Below, in pieces: positions 10,640-22,760 of a stretch of DNA of 64,000 nt. The translations under genes were made by a program, and so were the position numbers. How positions within the stretch are numbered: position 1 is the stretch's first letter; each line of letters begins with the position of its first letter. Source of the stretch: Todiramphus chloris collaris (taxonomy: Eukaryota > Chordata > Aves > Coraciiformes > Alcedinidae); the NCBI GenBank assembly GCA_025345505.1, contig JANVCC010000022.1, forward strand, positions 28,562,375 to 28,626,374, read 5' to 3'. The notes beneath the pieces were generated by a model. It was not told the origin of the DNA and made no database searches. It saw nothing but the letters and a program-made list of their open reading frames with translations.

Positions 10640-13600
10640 GAGTTAGGTTAGAGTCCCAAGAGAAGCAACCAATAAGTCCTCTCCTCTTCGCTGTTATGGG
10701 GACGACACTGCTAGTTGACTGGAGATCACTAGGCATCAAATCTATGTGTCTTTGGAACATGACTGAGTTGAGCAGGAAATCCCTGCCCATTTTGTGGATG
10801 GATAATCCAGGTCCCAGTAATTCCATGACAAAAGGGGAGTCTTGTCTCCAGCTGTAGGAAACCCAAGGACCAGTGTCAGGCTGTGTTAGCTAAGGTTCTG
10901 CCCTACATTTTTATATGTGCTGAGTAAGGGCAGACATTACCGCAGTCCTTACTCAAGCATAATTTCTTCTGAACTCAAAACAAAATTTCATTAACATCAA
11001 TTTGTTCAGAAACATTTTGAAAATTGCAGTTATTATTAACAGAAGCTATAACTGACTGTACATTAACACACTCATTTCAAAGCCCTAGTAAATGCCAGTG
11101 GAAAATCGAGTTGAAGCCTCTCTTAGGCTTGAAGCAAGATGAGCAAATTGTTTTCCAAATAGAAGACCAGTTGAGTATCTGAATGATGTTCACATTAATC
11201 GTATTCCCAGTGGAAATTTTCTTGAGCTCAGCAAGTTTCACTTTGTGAACACTTCTAGACCCAAATGGCTGAACCCTAAAGCTAAGTATATAGTTGATCC
11301 ACAGGTCATGCCAAGCACTAGACCTGCAATTCTTAACTCATTTTGATAATACAGAACAAGTAGTATTATCAGCAAACCGTCAGCCTCCACAGGGCTGTAA
11401 ATGCAACTGCTCTGCATAGTTAACACTAATACATTAAAATTCATTTATATTTCAAATAATATCTACTATTGTTAATAATTCAATTGATTGTATTTTCTTT
11501 CTTTTTTTATACTTACTAAATCCATCTCTCGCCTCTTGTATCTTAACCAATACATCTCTTGTACGTTTTACAAAATTTCCAACTTGTAAATGAGTTACCA
11601 CAGCCTTTTTGACTCCTTACACTTAGTTCTTCATAGAGATAAGTATGACTCTCCTCAAAATGCTACCATATGTTATGCAGATATAGTGCATTACTGTCCT
11701 GTATTTAGTGATGTACATTAATGCTTACATTAAACACACCAAGGCAACTGCCATTAACATACATTCTAGACTGCAGTTATATTTCAAAAGCCTCAGATAA
11801 CCCCATGGTTTTGAAAACATCATCCCAGAAGTTAAGCATGGTCTGCTGCATGAAGAGTGGAAGAGGCTATTAAAACAAACACTGACAATTACAACTCGGT
11901 ATCTTCTTTTATCCTGAACTGCTGTAAATCAAAATACCTTATGAAAGAAGACAGGAAAGAAAAAGAATTCCTTTACAGCAAAGATGCAATCCATAAAATA
12001 GTATGCACCATTCATTGCATTTTTTTGCAACTCTTCGGTTTTCTGGCACCCCAAAAGTCAAAACTGCAACAGCTTTTTTTGCTACAGTAATTTATATTGA
12101 TTTACCAAGCTGCAGTTTCCATTGCCATTGCCATCATTGTGCCTAGACGTGTTGAATGAAATTGAAAGGTCTTGGAGACAATCAGACTGCACCAGAGAGG
12201 TAGGTTGGTAGACTGGAGTGAGTTTTCTGCTTCAGCAAGGATTATTTCATTTTTATGTGTTTAAGAATACCTAAAGGCTAGTTTTGCAGCACAAAACAGG
12301 TAGAAGTAGCTACGGTATTTGCTCCCTACCAAAGTAATTGGAAAAGAGTTTGCCAATCTACAGAAAGCACTGCTGAATTAAGAATCAGTCCTTTCCCTGA
12401 GAAAACACTAAAATTTAAATGTGTACTTTCCAGTCTGAGAGTGTCTTTGTGATAATACTTGAAATCAAATGTACTTAGCTGTTGCTCATGCCAGAGCTGA
12501 AGTTGCCTCGAGATTTTTTTTTTCCCCAAGCTTTGTGATCTTTCGAACAGATTAACAAACAGAACTGCCCAGTTATGCTGAGAAGTAAGGATACCTACAA
12601 GTTCATGAGAGAAATAAAAAGAAACTCTTCCTTGCAACTGAATAAGTCTTGCATTGCAGTGGGATGAGAACTGTGAAAAGTTTCTGAGTTATTTTTAATA
12701 TTTATGTTTGCTGTAATTCCATTTTTTTTTAAATATAGGAAGGAACTGAGCAATCATGTCAATTCTGTCATTGTCAGTGAGACAAACTTTCCAGCCACAT
12801 AAACAGTTGAGCAGCTTATGCAGCCTGTTCTCTCTTCAAAGTGATGTGCTATTGATAATTGACATTCACATTTATTTAAAGACATCTGAATTCCTTTTTC
12901 TATTCCTCAGGCATCAGTGAATTAGCAAATTTGCTCTGTTGAAAATCAAGAGCAAAAAGCATCATAAATCCTGTGCCTGAAGCTAGCAAACTTACCGAAG
13001 TGTACAATGGGTTGTTTAACACTAAGGTTATCTAGTGATTCTCCACCTCTGTCAAGAGTCCTCTATCACTTGTTTTCCACCACAAGAGTTACAAAGGACT
13101 GGAGCCTCCCCTGACACAAGACAGACTCCACTGAAAAAGTTCACATGTGCCAATTATTCCCAGAAAGATAAAATGATCCCCAGCCTGTTCACGATCCCAG
13201 TGAGCATTACCTGCATTGCTGCATTGTTAGGCTGAGAACAACTCTCTTTCTCTATCATCTAATGATTTTGCAGTCAGAAGTGACAACATATTCTCTCAGT
13301 ATCCAGTGGGAATCCTGCCATGGGCTTGCAATGAAGCCAAGATTTTAAATGAAGTTGTCAGATGGTGAGGAAAGGAGGTATCGCTTTGGTTCTCTGTGAA
13401 AATGAAACTGAGCGCATGTGATCCTTCTTCACACTGTAACTCTGATGTGGCCCTGAATGGTGTGAAGTGGCTTCAGAGATGCTCATACACATGCAGGAGA
13501 AAATTTTGAAGTCACAGCAAAGAACCATTTTGTCTGAAGACCAGGTTGTAGGCACTTAGAGGAGTATAGGAGGCCATGGCATTAAGTAGGAATATCTTGA

Positions 13601-15060
13601 GGCAGGGGCCTCTCAGGCATCAACTCAAATTCCTCCCTCATCTGGGGACATGGTATCATGACTTACACAGATTCTCAGGCCTGGCTGAGCTGTATGCAAA
13701 TGTTCTCCCACACAAAGAGCCCTGGGGTACCATCCAGCTTTCCCTCTCTTTCCTCCACCTGCTCTGTACCTCTATGGACATTACACAAAGTTATACCCAA
13801 AGACAGTAAATGATCTGTGCATGTCTGATGTCCTATGTGGTTGATATGCTTGCTGTGACATAGGGTGATGGGTCTCAGATAATGCATCATCTCACTTGTA
13901 TCCCAGTATTTACACTATTTTTCATGTAGCAGCCAAAATTCATCCTATTACAGTATTTACCCAATCAGAGCACAGTGTTCTTGGGCTTATTTAAATGTAA
14001 ATGACATGATATTTTTATCTCTAGACTTCTGCAATCTTTACCTAGATTTCCTCTGTTCTCTTCTGTTGCTGTTCTTTTTTTGTTTTGCTGGTTTGGGTTT
14101 TTTTTTGTGTGAGGGTTTTTTTTTTTTTCTTTTTTACTTTTGACTGATATTTAGTACATTTGATAATTTAATTTAATTCCTAATATAATTGTGGCTTATA
14201 ATCTAATGCTTGACAAATAACTCTTCAAGTTGCTATGTTTTACTAAAAGAATACGGATTTAAAGTAGTACCAACATGAAATAGTAATATCAGGAGAAAAA
14301 TATTCCTGTTTCATGCTTTGAAGAATCAGGCCTTGTCATCTCAGTATCTGTTTTATCATTCTTAAACATCTGTACTTTTTACATCTCAGTTTATTATTTT
14401 TCAAGCATGTAAAAATGAGGCCTAAAGGAAGTGCATAGTGTCTTACTAAGTAAAATCTTTTTATTACATTCTACAGCCTAGATTTTGTCTTGGAAAAAAA
14501 AAAATTAATGAGTTTTTGTGTAATGTTAGATATTATTCATGCAGGTACAATAGGAGAAATGGTTTCTTACACAGCTTATAAGGAAAAAAGTTCACTTGTA
14601 GGCATGTAATTTCTGAAGAAAACACATTTATTATTCACTTAGTTGAAACCTGAAGGAAAATAAAAGGAAAAAAAAAAAAAAAAGCTACACTAGAGCTTTT
14701 GGGAAATGTTGCTATCCTCCTCCTCTCAAAGGAAATTTAAATGAAATTAGAACTAGCATATTTTCATACAGCATTTATGAGCATGTTGATTTTGGGGAAA
14801 AATTATGATCTGTTTTGACTAATTATCAAAAAACACTTTAATCTTTACTATTCACAAAATTCAAGGTACCCACACTCTGAAGTACCTCTAGGTAACTACG
14901 CTGCTCACACACCCTGGATGACTCAATACCACTGCTCTCAGCGTCACTGGTTAATGAAGGTACTCATCACTTTCTTTTGGACTATGTTAATCTTTGACCA
15001 GATCAACTTCTGGAAAATACTTCAGTGTTTATGCAAGCAGGAAGGTAGAAAACAGCAGCT
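10640..15060. other. Non-coding DNA, nothing recognised
   Basis: AT-rich sequence with T-rich tracts near 14095-14140 and an A run at about 14671-14688. No recognisable exon, RNA or mobile element. Confidence 0.5.
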
Positions 15061-15109
15061 CAGATTTAAATTGACTAAGTTGGTCAGATTTTAAATTGGC
15101 TAAGCTGGT
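15061..15109 (+). repeat. Tandem duplication, 24/25-bp unit, 2 copies
   Basis: Unit 1 (15061-15084) begins cagatttaaattgactaag. Unit 2 (15085-15109) begins cagattttaaattggctaag. They differ by a single T insertion and two substitutions, so this is an old local duplication. Confidence 0.9.
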
Positions 15110-15148
15110 CCCTTACCCAGTGCAAAGCAGTAAAGTCTGGTGAGCTGG

Positions 15149-15189
15149 CATACAATATGATGTTTCCATCATACAATATGATGTTTCCA
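15149..15189 (+). repeat. Tandem duplication, 21-bp unit, 2 copies
   Basis: The unit catacaatatgatgtttcc plus at is repeated with no mismatch over the copied length (15149-15169 and 15170-15189). Being exact, it is younger than the neighbouring 24-bp duplication 40 bases upstream. Confidence 0.92.
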
Positions 15190-15435
15190 ATTTGGAGAAG
15201 AGATTTAATATATCAAAGGTTGGAGAAATGCTGAAATTGAGGTCCCACCCAAACAGTGACCATAACTAGTGGAAGCATGCACTGTTTGCTGCAAGATGTA
15301 TGAACGATTGCATTACACTTCTTCCATTACTTCTTTTTATATAAAGCTATACAAGCAAGTTACAGCTAGTTCTCAATAACTATATTCTCCAATTCACAAT
15401 ACGTGAAGTTATGCCTTTCTCAGGAAGAGGGAATC

Positions 15436-15459
15436 ATGAAGTTTCTATGGAAACTTCAT
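15436..15459. promoter_or_regulatory. Perfect hairpin containing an RFX X-box
   Basis: atgaagtttc and gaaacttcat form 10-base inverted arms around tatg. The centre, GTTTCTATGGAAAC at 15441-15454, fits the palindromic RFX-family X-box consensus GTHNYYATRRNAAC at every position. RFX proteins bind such sites at cilia gene promoters and enhancers (family knowledge). No promoter is recognisable beside it, so an enhancer role or chance are both possible. Confidence 0.45.
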
Positions 15460-17118
15460 AATTAATAGCTTACAGTGTTAAGCCTTTTTCAGTTGGAGAG
15501 TTCTAAGTATTTTCCAGTGGAACTGCAGGCTCCTGTACAAGAAATGCAGGCCTAGTGGCCACAGTCTGGGCTACAGTCCTAGCTACTGACCACTTGAAAA
15601 TATTACATGGTAAAAACACTGCCCCACTTACCTCATATCCTTGATTCCAACTCATTTCGGCTTTACTTCAGTAAATGGCTTAGGACCCACTGGATATATA
15701 TGCTATGCCCCATTAAATAAACATATTCAATGACTGGTTTCAAATTTAACTCCTTATGTGAAATGACATCATGTACTGTTATGTGGTTATGGATTAGGGC
15801 CTCAGCTATTAAATTCTTTAAGGCCTAACTGCTGTATTTGTACTACTTTCATACCACAGTCTGCTCACACAACAGAAAAAAAGAACAAAAATGGTGTTGG
15901 GCATTCCTTTTTCATTTATAACTGGAGTACACTTACATGCACAAACATCTCAGATTTCTACTTCAATAAATTAAGGAGACAATATTTATACCAAACATCA
16001 CTGGAAAATTAATTATTTTTAGAGGTCCAATTAAGGTTTAAATTATTCCTGCTTCTCTGTGATATGAATGATCCTCATTTAGGTAGTAAATTTAATTTGT
16101 AATATTTAAAACCATTGTGCTGGCATTTTTTAAAATGAGATGGCTAAACGCAGAAAAAATTATAGATGCCCTGAAAAATGTTATAAAACCGAGCTTATTA
16201 ACCTTGACTACATCCATTGCTTACATCATACGTCCATTGTCTCATACTGAGTTCTAACAAAATTTGTGCGAAAGAGGAGAGTATGCAGGGGAGAACTAAT
16301 GAACAGCTACTGTGAGGAAGATGCCCATCCATTAGTCTAAACCACACTGGACTCCAAGTAACCCTCGCTTACAGAAGACCATCTTCATGACAGACCTGAG
16401 TAGAAATCCTCTCTTATTAGCCCCTTATTCCAGGACCACTTATTTTTAATTTCAGAAACATGGACATAACTGTATACATGATTTATTTTTTACTCTTTTT
16501 ATCAGGAAATGACAGATATAGGAGAATTCAATCTTGTTTTGCAGGGTTTAGTGGAAGGTTTTAGGTTTCTTTGCTTTTCCCTGCATTGAATTAAAAAGTA
16601 GACTATAGGATGCTGAATAATTGAGGAAGAAAGAAGCATTAAGATGAAAAAGCATTGGGCACTTCCAACAGTGAAGTACAAAAACCAGCAAATTTTTCTG
16701 TCCTTAAATTCTTTTAGCATGGCAGTGTAAGTAGGGACTACAGACTATGTTTAAGAAAATAAACTAGAAGTGTTTCAAATCCTTTGAACCATTAGTGAAA
16801 TGTCAGAAGATGGCCTATAATACAAATGTGAAGACATTTATTCAAGGGACCCCCAATTCACAGACCACTTCCACAATGAGCTAGACGTAATTTCTTTTTA
16901 CCTTAGTAGCTGTTTTTATGTGCAGATTTCAATTATTTTTAACTTTAATGATTCATTACCATTATAGGAGACCATATAATCAGAAGAATATTCTCCAAGT
17001 CAAATGCAGATTGCAAACCCACACTCTCCAAAACTGGAGGGTTTTCAAGGACCTCACATCCTGTCAGGCTCACCCACTTAGTTTAATCATGCAAGTAACT
17101 AATGGGGTTAGTGTAAGA
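15460..17118. other. Non-coding DNA, nothing recognised
   Basis: No exon, repeat family or RNA gene seen on either strand. Confidence 0.5.
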
Positions 17119-17235
17119 GGAAAATTCAGGCTGAGTATCCAGAAGGGAAAAACAATAATCTGGACAGTGGAGATGCACTGAGCCATGAAATTAGCCTCCC
17201 TGAGGGATGTGGAAGAAACAGAACTCTAAAATACC
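17119..17235 (+). mobile_element. Ancient CR1/L3-like LINE relic (end of ORF2)
   Basis: gaaaattcaggctgagtatc, followed by agaagggaaaaa, gtggagatgcactg and ctccctgagggatgtggaag, follows in order the CR1-family ORF2 end. That consensus reads approximately aaattcaggctggatatcagg, then gaagcactggaa, then ctccctagggaagtggtggaag. The copy is heavily diverged and the frame is broken. The identification rests on the collinear order of these blocks, from memory of consensus sequences. Confidence 0.55.
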
Positions 17236-20182
17236 AGAAAGTTGCTGTGAGGCAGGGAGCTAGATAGAGGGATCTGAGATCTCAGACAGGCACCCTCTGT
17301 CTGACTCCTGGAATGATTTAACACATTATTGCACTTGCTCTCCTGCCAGATAGGATCACCTCCAGAGCAGAATCAGAACGCAAATGGAAGGTTTATCAAC
17401 TTCAGTACCCAGACTTATTTCCTAGGTTGAACAGCTGATAAAATGGGGTTAAGCTCATGGGTCAAGCTGTCAGTCAGTGAATGTGACATGTAGGCTCCTT
17501 CTGGATTATGTCAATCCGTCTACATCGTGTGGGGGAGGAGAGACAGGGGCAAGCTTAGGAAAAATAACATTTTAAACATTCCTGGAAAGATGTGTTAGAG
17601 GACACTTGTCAGAGTTCTGACAGTTTTAGGGTTTTTTCTTCCATTTTTGACTCCCACAATAGCCTAAAACTACAAAACGAATAGCAAGGAAAAAAGTAGG
17701 CTGAGAAACACATCCCCAGAGAGAGAGAGAAATAAAAATAGATTTAAATAAGCCAGGGTAAATAAAATTGTTAAAGGCAAATTCACACAAACTATCTTCC
17801 ACCCACTTCTGAGTTGATCCCTCATATTTAAGGACTTTCCTCCAGCCCAAGTGTTCTGGTGATGGCTAGAACTATTCTTGGCTCTATTTCCTTCCTTCAC
17901 ACACTTTATTGGATAAGAAAAGCTGCCAAAAAGTGGGAGCTTTATGAAAGCCATCATAAAATGTTATGGGTAATGCTAAACAAATTATGAGTTACTCTAC
18001 AAAAATGTCCCTTTCTTTGGGTAAAAAACAACAGCTGCCTGAGAGAGCTCAGGTTTCCTCTTTCAAAGCAATGATAAACCTATTATCAAGCCAGCAACTG
18101 TGGAGGCTGTGCAAAGTCAACATTATTGAATCTGCTTTCCTGACAGTCATTTCTGAGAAGCTAATAGTGATTTGATATCTTGATGTCTCAACCTGAAACA
18201 TACATTTCCGCACATAAATGAAGTCCAGTATCCTACCTGGAGATGCAGGAGACCTCAGGTCATTGCTTGTTCTTGGTCTGTAGCTGCTAGGACCTGTAAC
18301 AAAGACATTTTCCTCTTGGTCTATCAAGTTTATAACTGGTTAACTAAGCAGGAACTATCCCTACTCACCCCTCTGTTTGCTGTCTGGTATGATGGGACCA
18401 ATTAATCAGGACCACAACACAGTTATGAAAAAAGATGCTATTAACAATACTCAAGCTGCTGGGTGTCACAATGTGGCTTTTTCCCTTGTTTTTTTCCTAT
18501 TTGATTGTTTATGTTTTGTACATGTTATTCCATTATATTGCATGCATTATATAGCTGTGGAAGGTAATTCAATGAAGTCCAGCTCTGACAGTCAACATAA
18601 GCCCTTCTTATATCCAGTCTACCATTTTTCTGGACCATAACTATGGACAGTTCTGAAATATCATTCCTCTGAACACAATGGAATTTTAGAAATTGAAGTA
18701 AGGCTTTTGCAGTATTTAAAGTACCTGAGTGCACAATCTTAAAAACCTCCATTTAGCTGTCACCAAAAATTGGAGGTGAAGTGCTTTTTTTGCCTCAAGT
18801 TCTGTTTCTCCATATACTATGCTAAAAAGTCCTTCTGGTCTGACTCACACAAGGAGTATCTAGTTCCTTCGTAGTCCATCCATTAGGAATTTCTCCAAGT
18901 ATCACACAGAGATACCCAATTCAATAAACGCAGTTGGGCCACATCAACCACACAGCAGGGTATACAACGTGCACCCATCTAAAGTATTCTCCAGTTACAC
19001 TGTGCAGCTGAAAAATAAGGGACCTGGATTTAACTCTTCTTTTTGAAATGCAAATCCACTCTTCCTGAGAGTGCAATAACTACTAATCAAGTGGCTAATG
19101 TGAGTTGACATTTGCAATTTCTCCTGTAAAAACCTATTCCACATTGCACAAAAGACTGGAGGGAATAGGAGAGAGTGCAGCAGAGCCTGACTCCATGTTC
19201 TTGTGATAGGCACTCATCTGGAAACAGAGTAATATGGGTCTCTATCTTCTCTAAAAGTACTGTTTATGCATTTCATTCCATGACTATTTAATGCAAAAGA
19301 TATAAAATTAGGAGTCCATGAAGCATTAATTAATTTATAATCATTGTTCACTGGCTTTCCTCCTCTGAGAGCAGAACATTTTGTTCTTTGGAATATGAAC
19401 AACAAGTGCTGCTTCCCTACAATCTCTCTGATTCCTGTGGTTCTAGTTTCACTAGATCATAAGATCTTTTACCTACATTTACATTTTCAGAGTGCGTCAG
19501 TGGAGGCTTGTTTCAGGTTACCCTGTAACAGCCAAGTGTAGACAGAAAAGAGTGCAATAGCATGGCAAATAAATAAAAGGCGTTTCCAAGGGCAATATTT
19601 TTGGCAAGTAACTTTTTAGAATCACCATAAAAAAAATACACAATTCATGTTACCAATTTAGTATCTACCTGTGAAGCTATTAACCTGTAAGAGGGAACAT
19701 ATCTGTGGCATTCTTTTTCTTCAAGGTAATCCCTGACATTGTTGCAAATTCTAAAAGATTGGAACTATAAACATTCACAAATTCTGAGAAACAGGATTCA
19801 CCACAAAATTACAGAGCAAAGTTATGCTTTACTGGCATCATGTGAAGTGCAGAAATATAGACTGTTGTCAGGATAAACAAACAGCTTTATTTTCCAAGCC
19901 TTTTCGTCTTGCAGTTATGCAACCACAGCGATACAGTGTAATTGTCTTCCTTTTCTTGTAATTCTGGCTTCTTATAAGAAATGATGAGAATTTTCTTTGC
20001 TCACTGGTATCTATCCCTTCATCATTAAGAGAGGGTTAGGAGTGTTCATATTTTAAGATACAGTTCAAGACTTGAAGCCAATGAGTGATTGTCAAGAGAC
20101 AGTTATAATTTTGTCTTTAAAAGTTACCTTTATAGATGAAGGTGTGGTGCAAGGACTATGTAAGAGACACAAATCCTTTAGT
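17236..20182. other. Non-coding DNA, nothing recognised
   Basis: Contains a short GA dinucleotide run near 17719-17730. No exon or mobile element recognised. Confidence 0.5.
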
Positions 20183-20230
20183 TTGCAAATACTGCTGCTT
20201 TTACTGTTGCAAATACTGTTGCTTTTACTG
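20183..20230 (+). repeat. Tandem duplication, 24-bp unit, 2 copies
   Basis: Unit 1 (20183-20206) begins ttgcaaatactgctgctttt and unit 2 (20207-20230) begins ttgcaaatactgttgctttt. They differ at one base. Because 24 is a multiple of three, the local open frame shows a repeated KYCCFYC-like peptide, which is a product of the duplication and not evidence of a gene. Confidence 0.92.
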
Positions 20231-21960
20231 GTATAATCATACTTTTAGCTTTTTCCGCCCATACAAGGAGGGAAAGAAGTGGTTAGGGAATTTAAAGTGT
20301 AGGAGCAAGGATAAGTCAGGAATCATGGTATTTGCTCATAACATTCTGAAAGTCTCTATTTTATGTCATCACTCCTGTGGTGATTTTTTTTTGTAATTAT
20401 GTAGCATAAAGCAGGAGATGCTATAGATTCTATCTGTATTTTAACTCTGGAAAAATTAATTTGAAATGTTCCTTTTTCTTATAGGGAAAAGATATTTATA
20501 TTTTATTAGTGCCTGATTAATTTCCATTTCAAATTATTTGTTCTAATATGTTAGTAATTCAATTTATTAAATGTTAAACTTGTTGTTGTGGAAAAGGAAG
20601 ACTTCAGTCCCATGAAAAAATGTGTGGTGAGAAAAATACTTCTAGCAATGGGAGATAAAGGTCCTTTCCTTACTTGACATACTGCAGTGCTTCAGACCTA
20701 GACTCAACCAAGAAGGAAAACCTCTCTTTGTCTTCATCAAAAGATTAGGATTTCTTTCTTATGGCAAAGATTTGTTTTCAACTTTTTTTTTTTTTTCAAC
20801 ACATGTACTCTCTATAATAATTTGCACACACTGGACTCATTACATGTAATGCAAGATATAACCTATACCAAACTTGTGAAGCCATCTGGGTAAGCAACTA
20901 ACTTTTTAGCATCAATTAGAGAGAGAGGAAGAGAAAATTTGGATATAAAAATGGCTATAAATGAGCAAGCATGTGAGGTATACTAGGAAACATTGAGGTA
21001 GACATCACCTGAACAACACTGTTGAAGACAACTTATATACATAATTTGGTCATCTACCAGGATGTGCTGCTTGACCTTTATGCAAACACATCAATTCTTA
21101 ACTGTTTCAAGAACCAATGTATTATTTTAAACCACTACAAAACAAGAGCTGAAGTAAGACGTTAAAGATTTTGTGCAATGAGACATAAAACTCAGGTCTG
21201 TAAGATTATTGTTTTCTATCCACATAATTCAAACTTATGTAAAGATCAGAGAGAAGCTTGTATAGACACATGAGTCTCAGGCAAACTGAACTTAAAAATA
21301 GAAGCAATAAATACTCCATGGAAATCAACACTGTCTAGAAGTCTAGATATTTACCCAGGATTCTGGATACTTTTTACCCCAGGCTGGATGCCACATTTTT
21401 TCAGCTCCACTATTATTAATATTGTGCTAACATGTGGAAAACTATCTAAAATAGAACTTAAGAAGCAGTCCTACATTCCTCAGAAGCAACATTAGTGAGC
21501 ATAGATTTGCAACAGTTTTCAGAGACAGTTCTGAAATCTGATTGATATGGCCAGCCACCCAGCTCTTCCTCCCACAAAAACATTTTGGGTAGACTGAAGT
21601 GCTTTGCTTGATCTGAAGAAAAACTTTCCTATTCTGAACATCAATTCATTTTAAAACTTCAGCTGCATAAATTTTTAAATGAGATGTCATTTCAGAGAAA
21701 CAAACCCATTTGGCTTTGAAAATACCATAAAATTTTTGAATTCTTGGGCAGAAGTCAGCCAGCCCAATGCCCCAAAGTTAGCAACATTTACATTCAGGAA
21801 TTCACTCAATCCATAATGTCAAAGGACTGTAGCTGAAACTGTCTCTATTAAGAGGAACTTAAAACATTAAAACCATATCCACTAAATTATTCTGTTTAAT
21901 ATTTTAGATATTCTAAAGAGACTTTGAACCTGTTACTCATTTAAACTGAGCTGGATAAAA
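20231..21960. other. Non-coding DNA, nothing recognised
   Basis: AT-rich sequence with a T run near 20783-20796. No recognisable gene or repeat family. Confidence 0.5.
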
Positions 21961-21964
21961 CCCC

Positions 21965-22065
21965 TCTAGCCACCTCTGCCAGTGAAATCGGAAGTTAGAA
22001 GCCTAAATTCCTTTGACAGTCTTGGGCAAAATTTCTTAATGTTGGAGAAAATCAGATTCAGTTTC
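21965..22065 (+). mobile_element. Possible ancient amniote interspersed repeat
   Basis: The string gaagttagaagcctaaattc followed by ctttgacagtcttgggcaaa resembles a common sauropsid repeat (approximately gggagttaggagcctaaatacctttgaagatctgggcc). It also shares the cttgggcaa block of MIR. The family cannot be decided by eye. Confidence 0.35.
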
Positions 22066-22379
22066 TTAAAATGTCATGATTTTAATAATTCAATACATGT
22101 CATCATTTATTTTTTTTTAGGCATAACAAATACTAAGTAAGAGATATACTGCTTTTCCAGGACTCTTCTCCACAATAGTGAGTAGAAGTCAGAATGACAC
22201 TACTCTAACCCATATATTATAAATTCCCAAGTAGGAATAAAAAAATTACCCCAAAAGCCTAAAAAATACATCATACACAAACAAAGCCATAATATTTCTA
22301 GCAATATGAGACAAGAGGTGCATATAAAGATTTCCTACAGTGAGACTGAAATGATCTGTTAAATATTTTACTCTAATGT

Positions 22380-22760
22380 CTTTTTTAATATTTTTTTTTC
22401 AGGCTTTTGCACATTTGTCAGGGCTAAATTTATTGCACTTTGAGAAAGCCTGCAAACAACAGCAACTGTGCTTTTTTCTCTTTGTTCAGTCTTGGATCCG
22501 TTAAAAAGAAAATCTACTCCTCACTTTCCCCTCTATTAATTTCTCAGCAGCTATGAGCAAACTTTCAAGACTTGCACAATGTATAGTTTACTTGCAGAAT
22601 TAGTCAAACTTTCTGGGTGGGAAGGGGAGTATTAATGAAGCCTTGTGGCTGTTTCTGCAGACGGTCATAACTTGGAACAAATGCATTATTTTGTTACTGA
22701 GAACAAAGAGAATAGCTTATAATGCAGCACATATATTTCCATATGTGTATTGGTGTACGT
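22380..22760. other. Candidate conserved non-coding block
   Basis: The stretch is free of recognisable repeats and homopolymers. It is rich in compact TF-like words such as gcacatttgtcag, ggggagtattaatgaagc, caaatgcatta and aacaaagag (SOX-like). This is an impression of texture only, with no alignment behind it. Confidence 0.2.

Noticed and set aside
10548..10857. Overlapping 92- and 98-codon frames on opposite strands near the 40-bp repeat
   Set aside because: Looked like a possible exon or transposon fragment, but neither translation is recognisable and the length is within chance for a 64-kb window.
20136..20396. Cysteine-repeat frame (KYCCFYC repeated)
   Set aside because: Produced by a 24-bp tandem duplication. 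No signal peptide or disulfide-rich family pattern beyond that.
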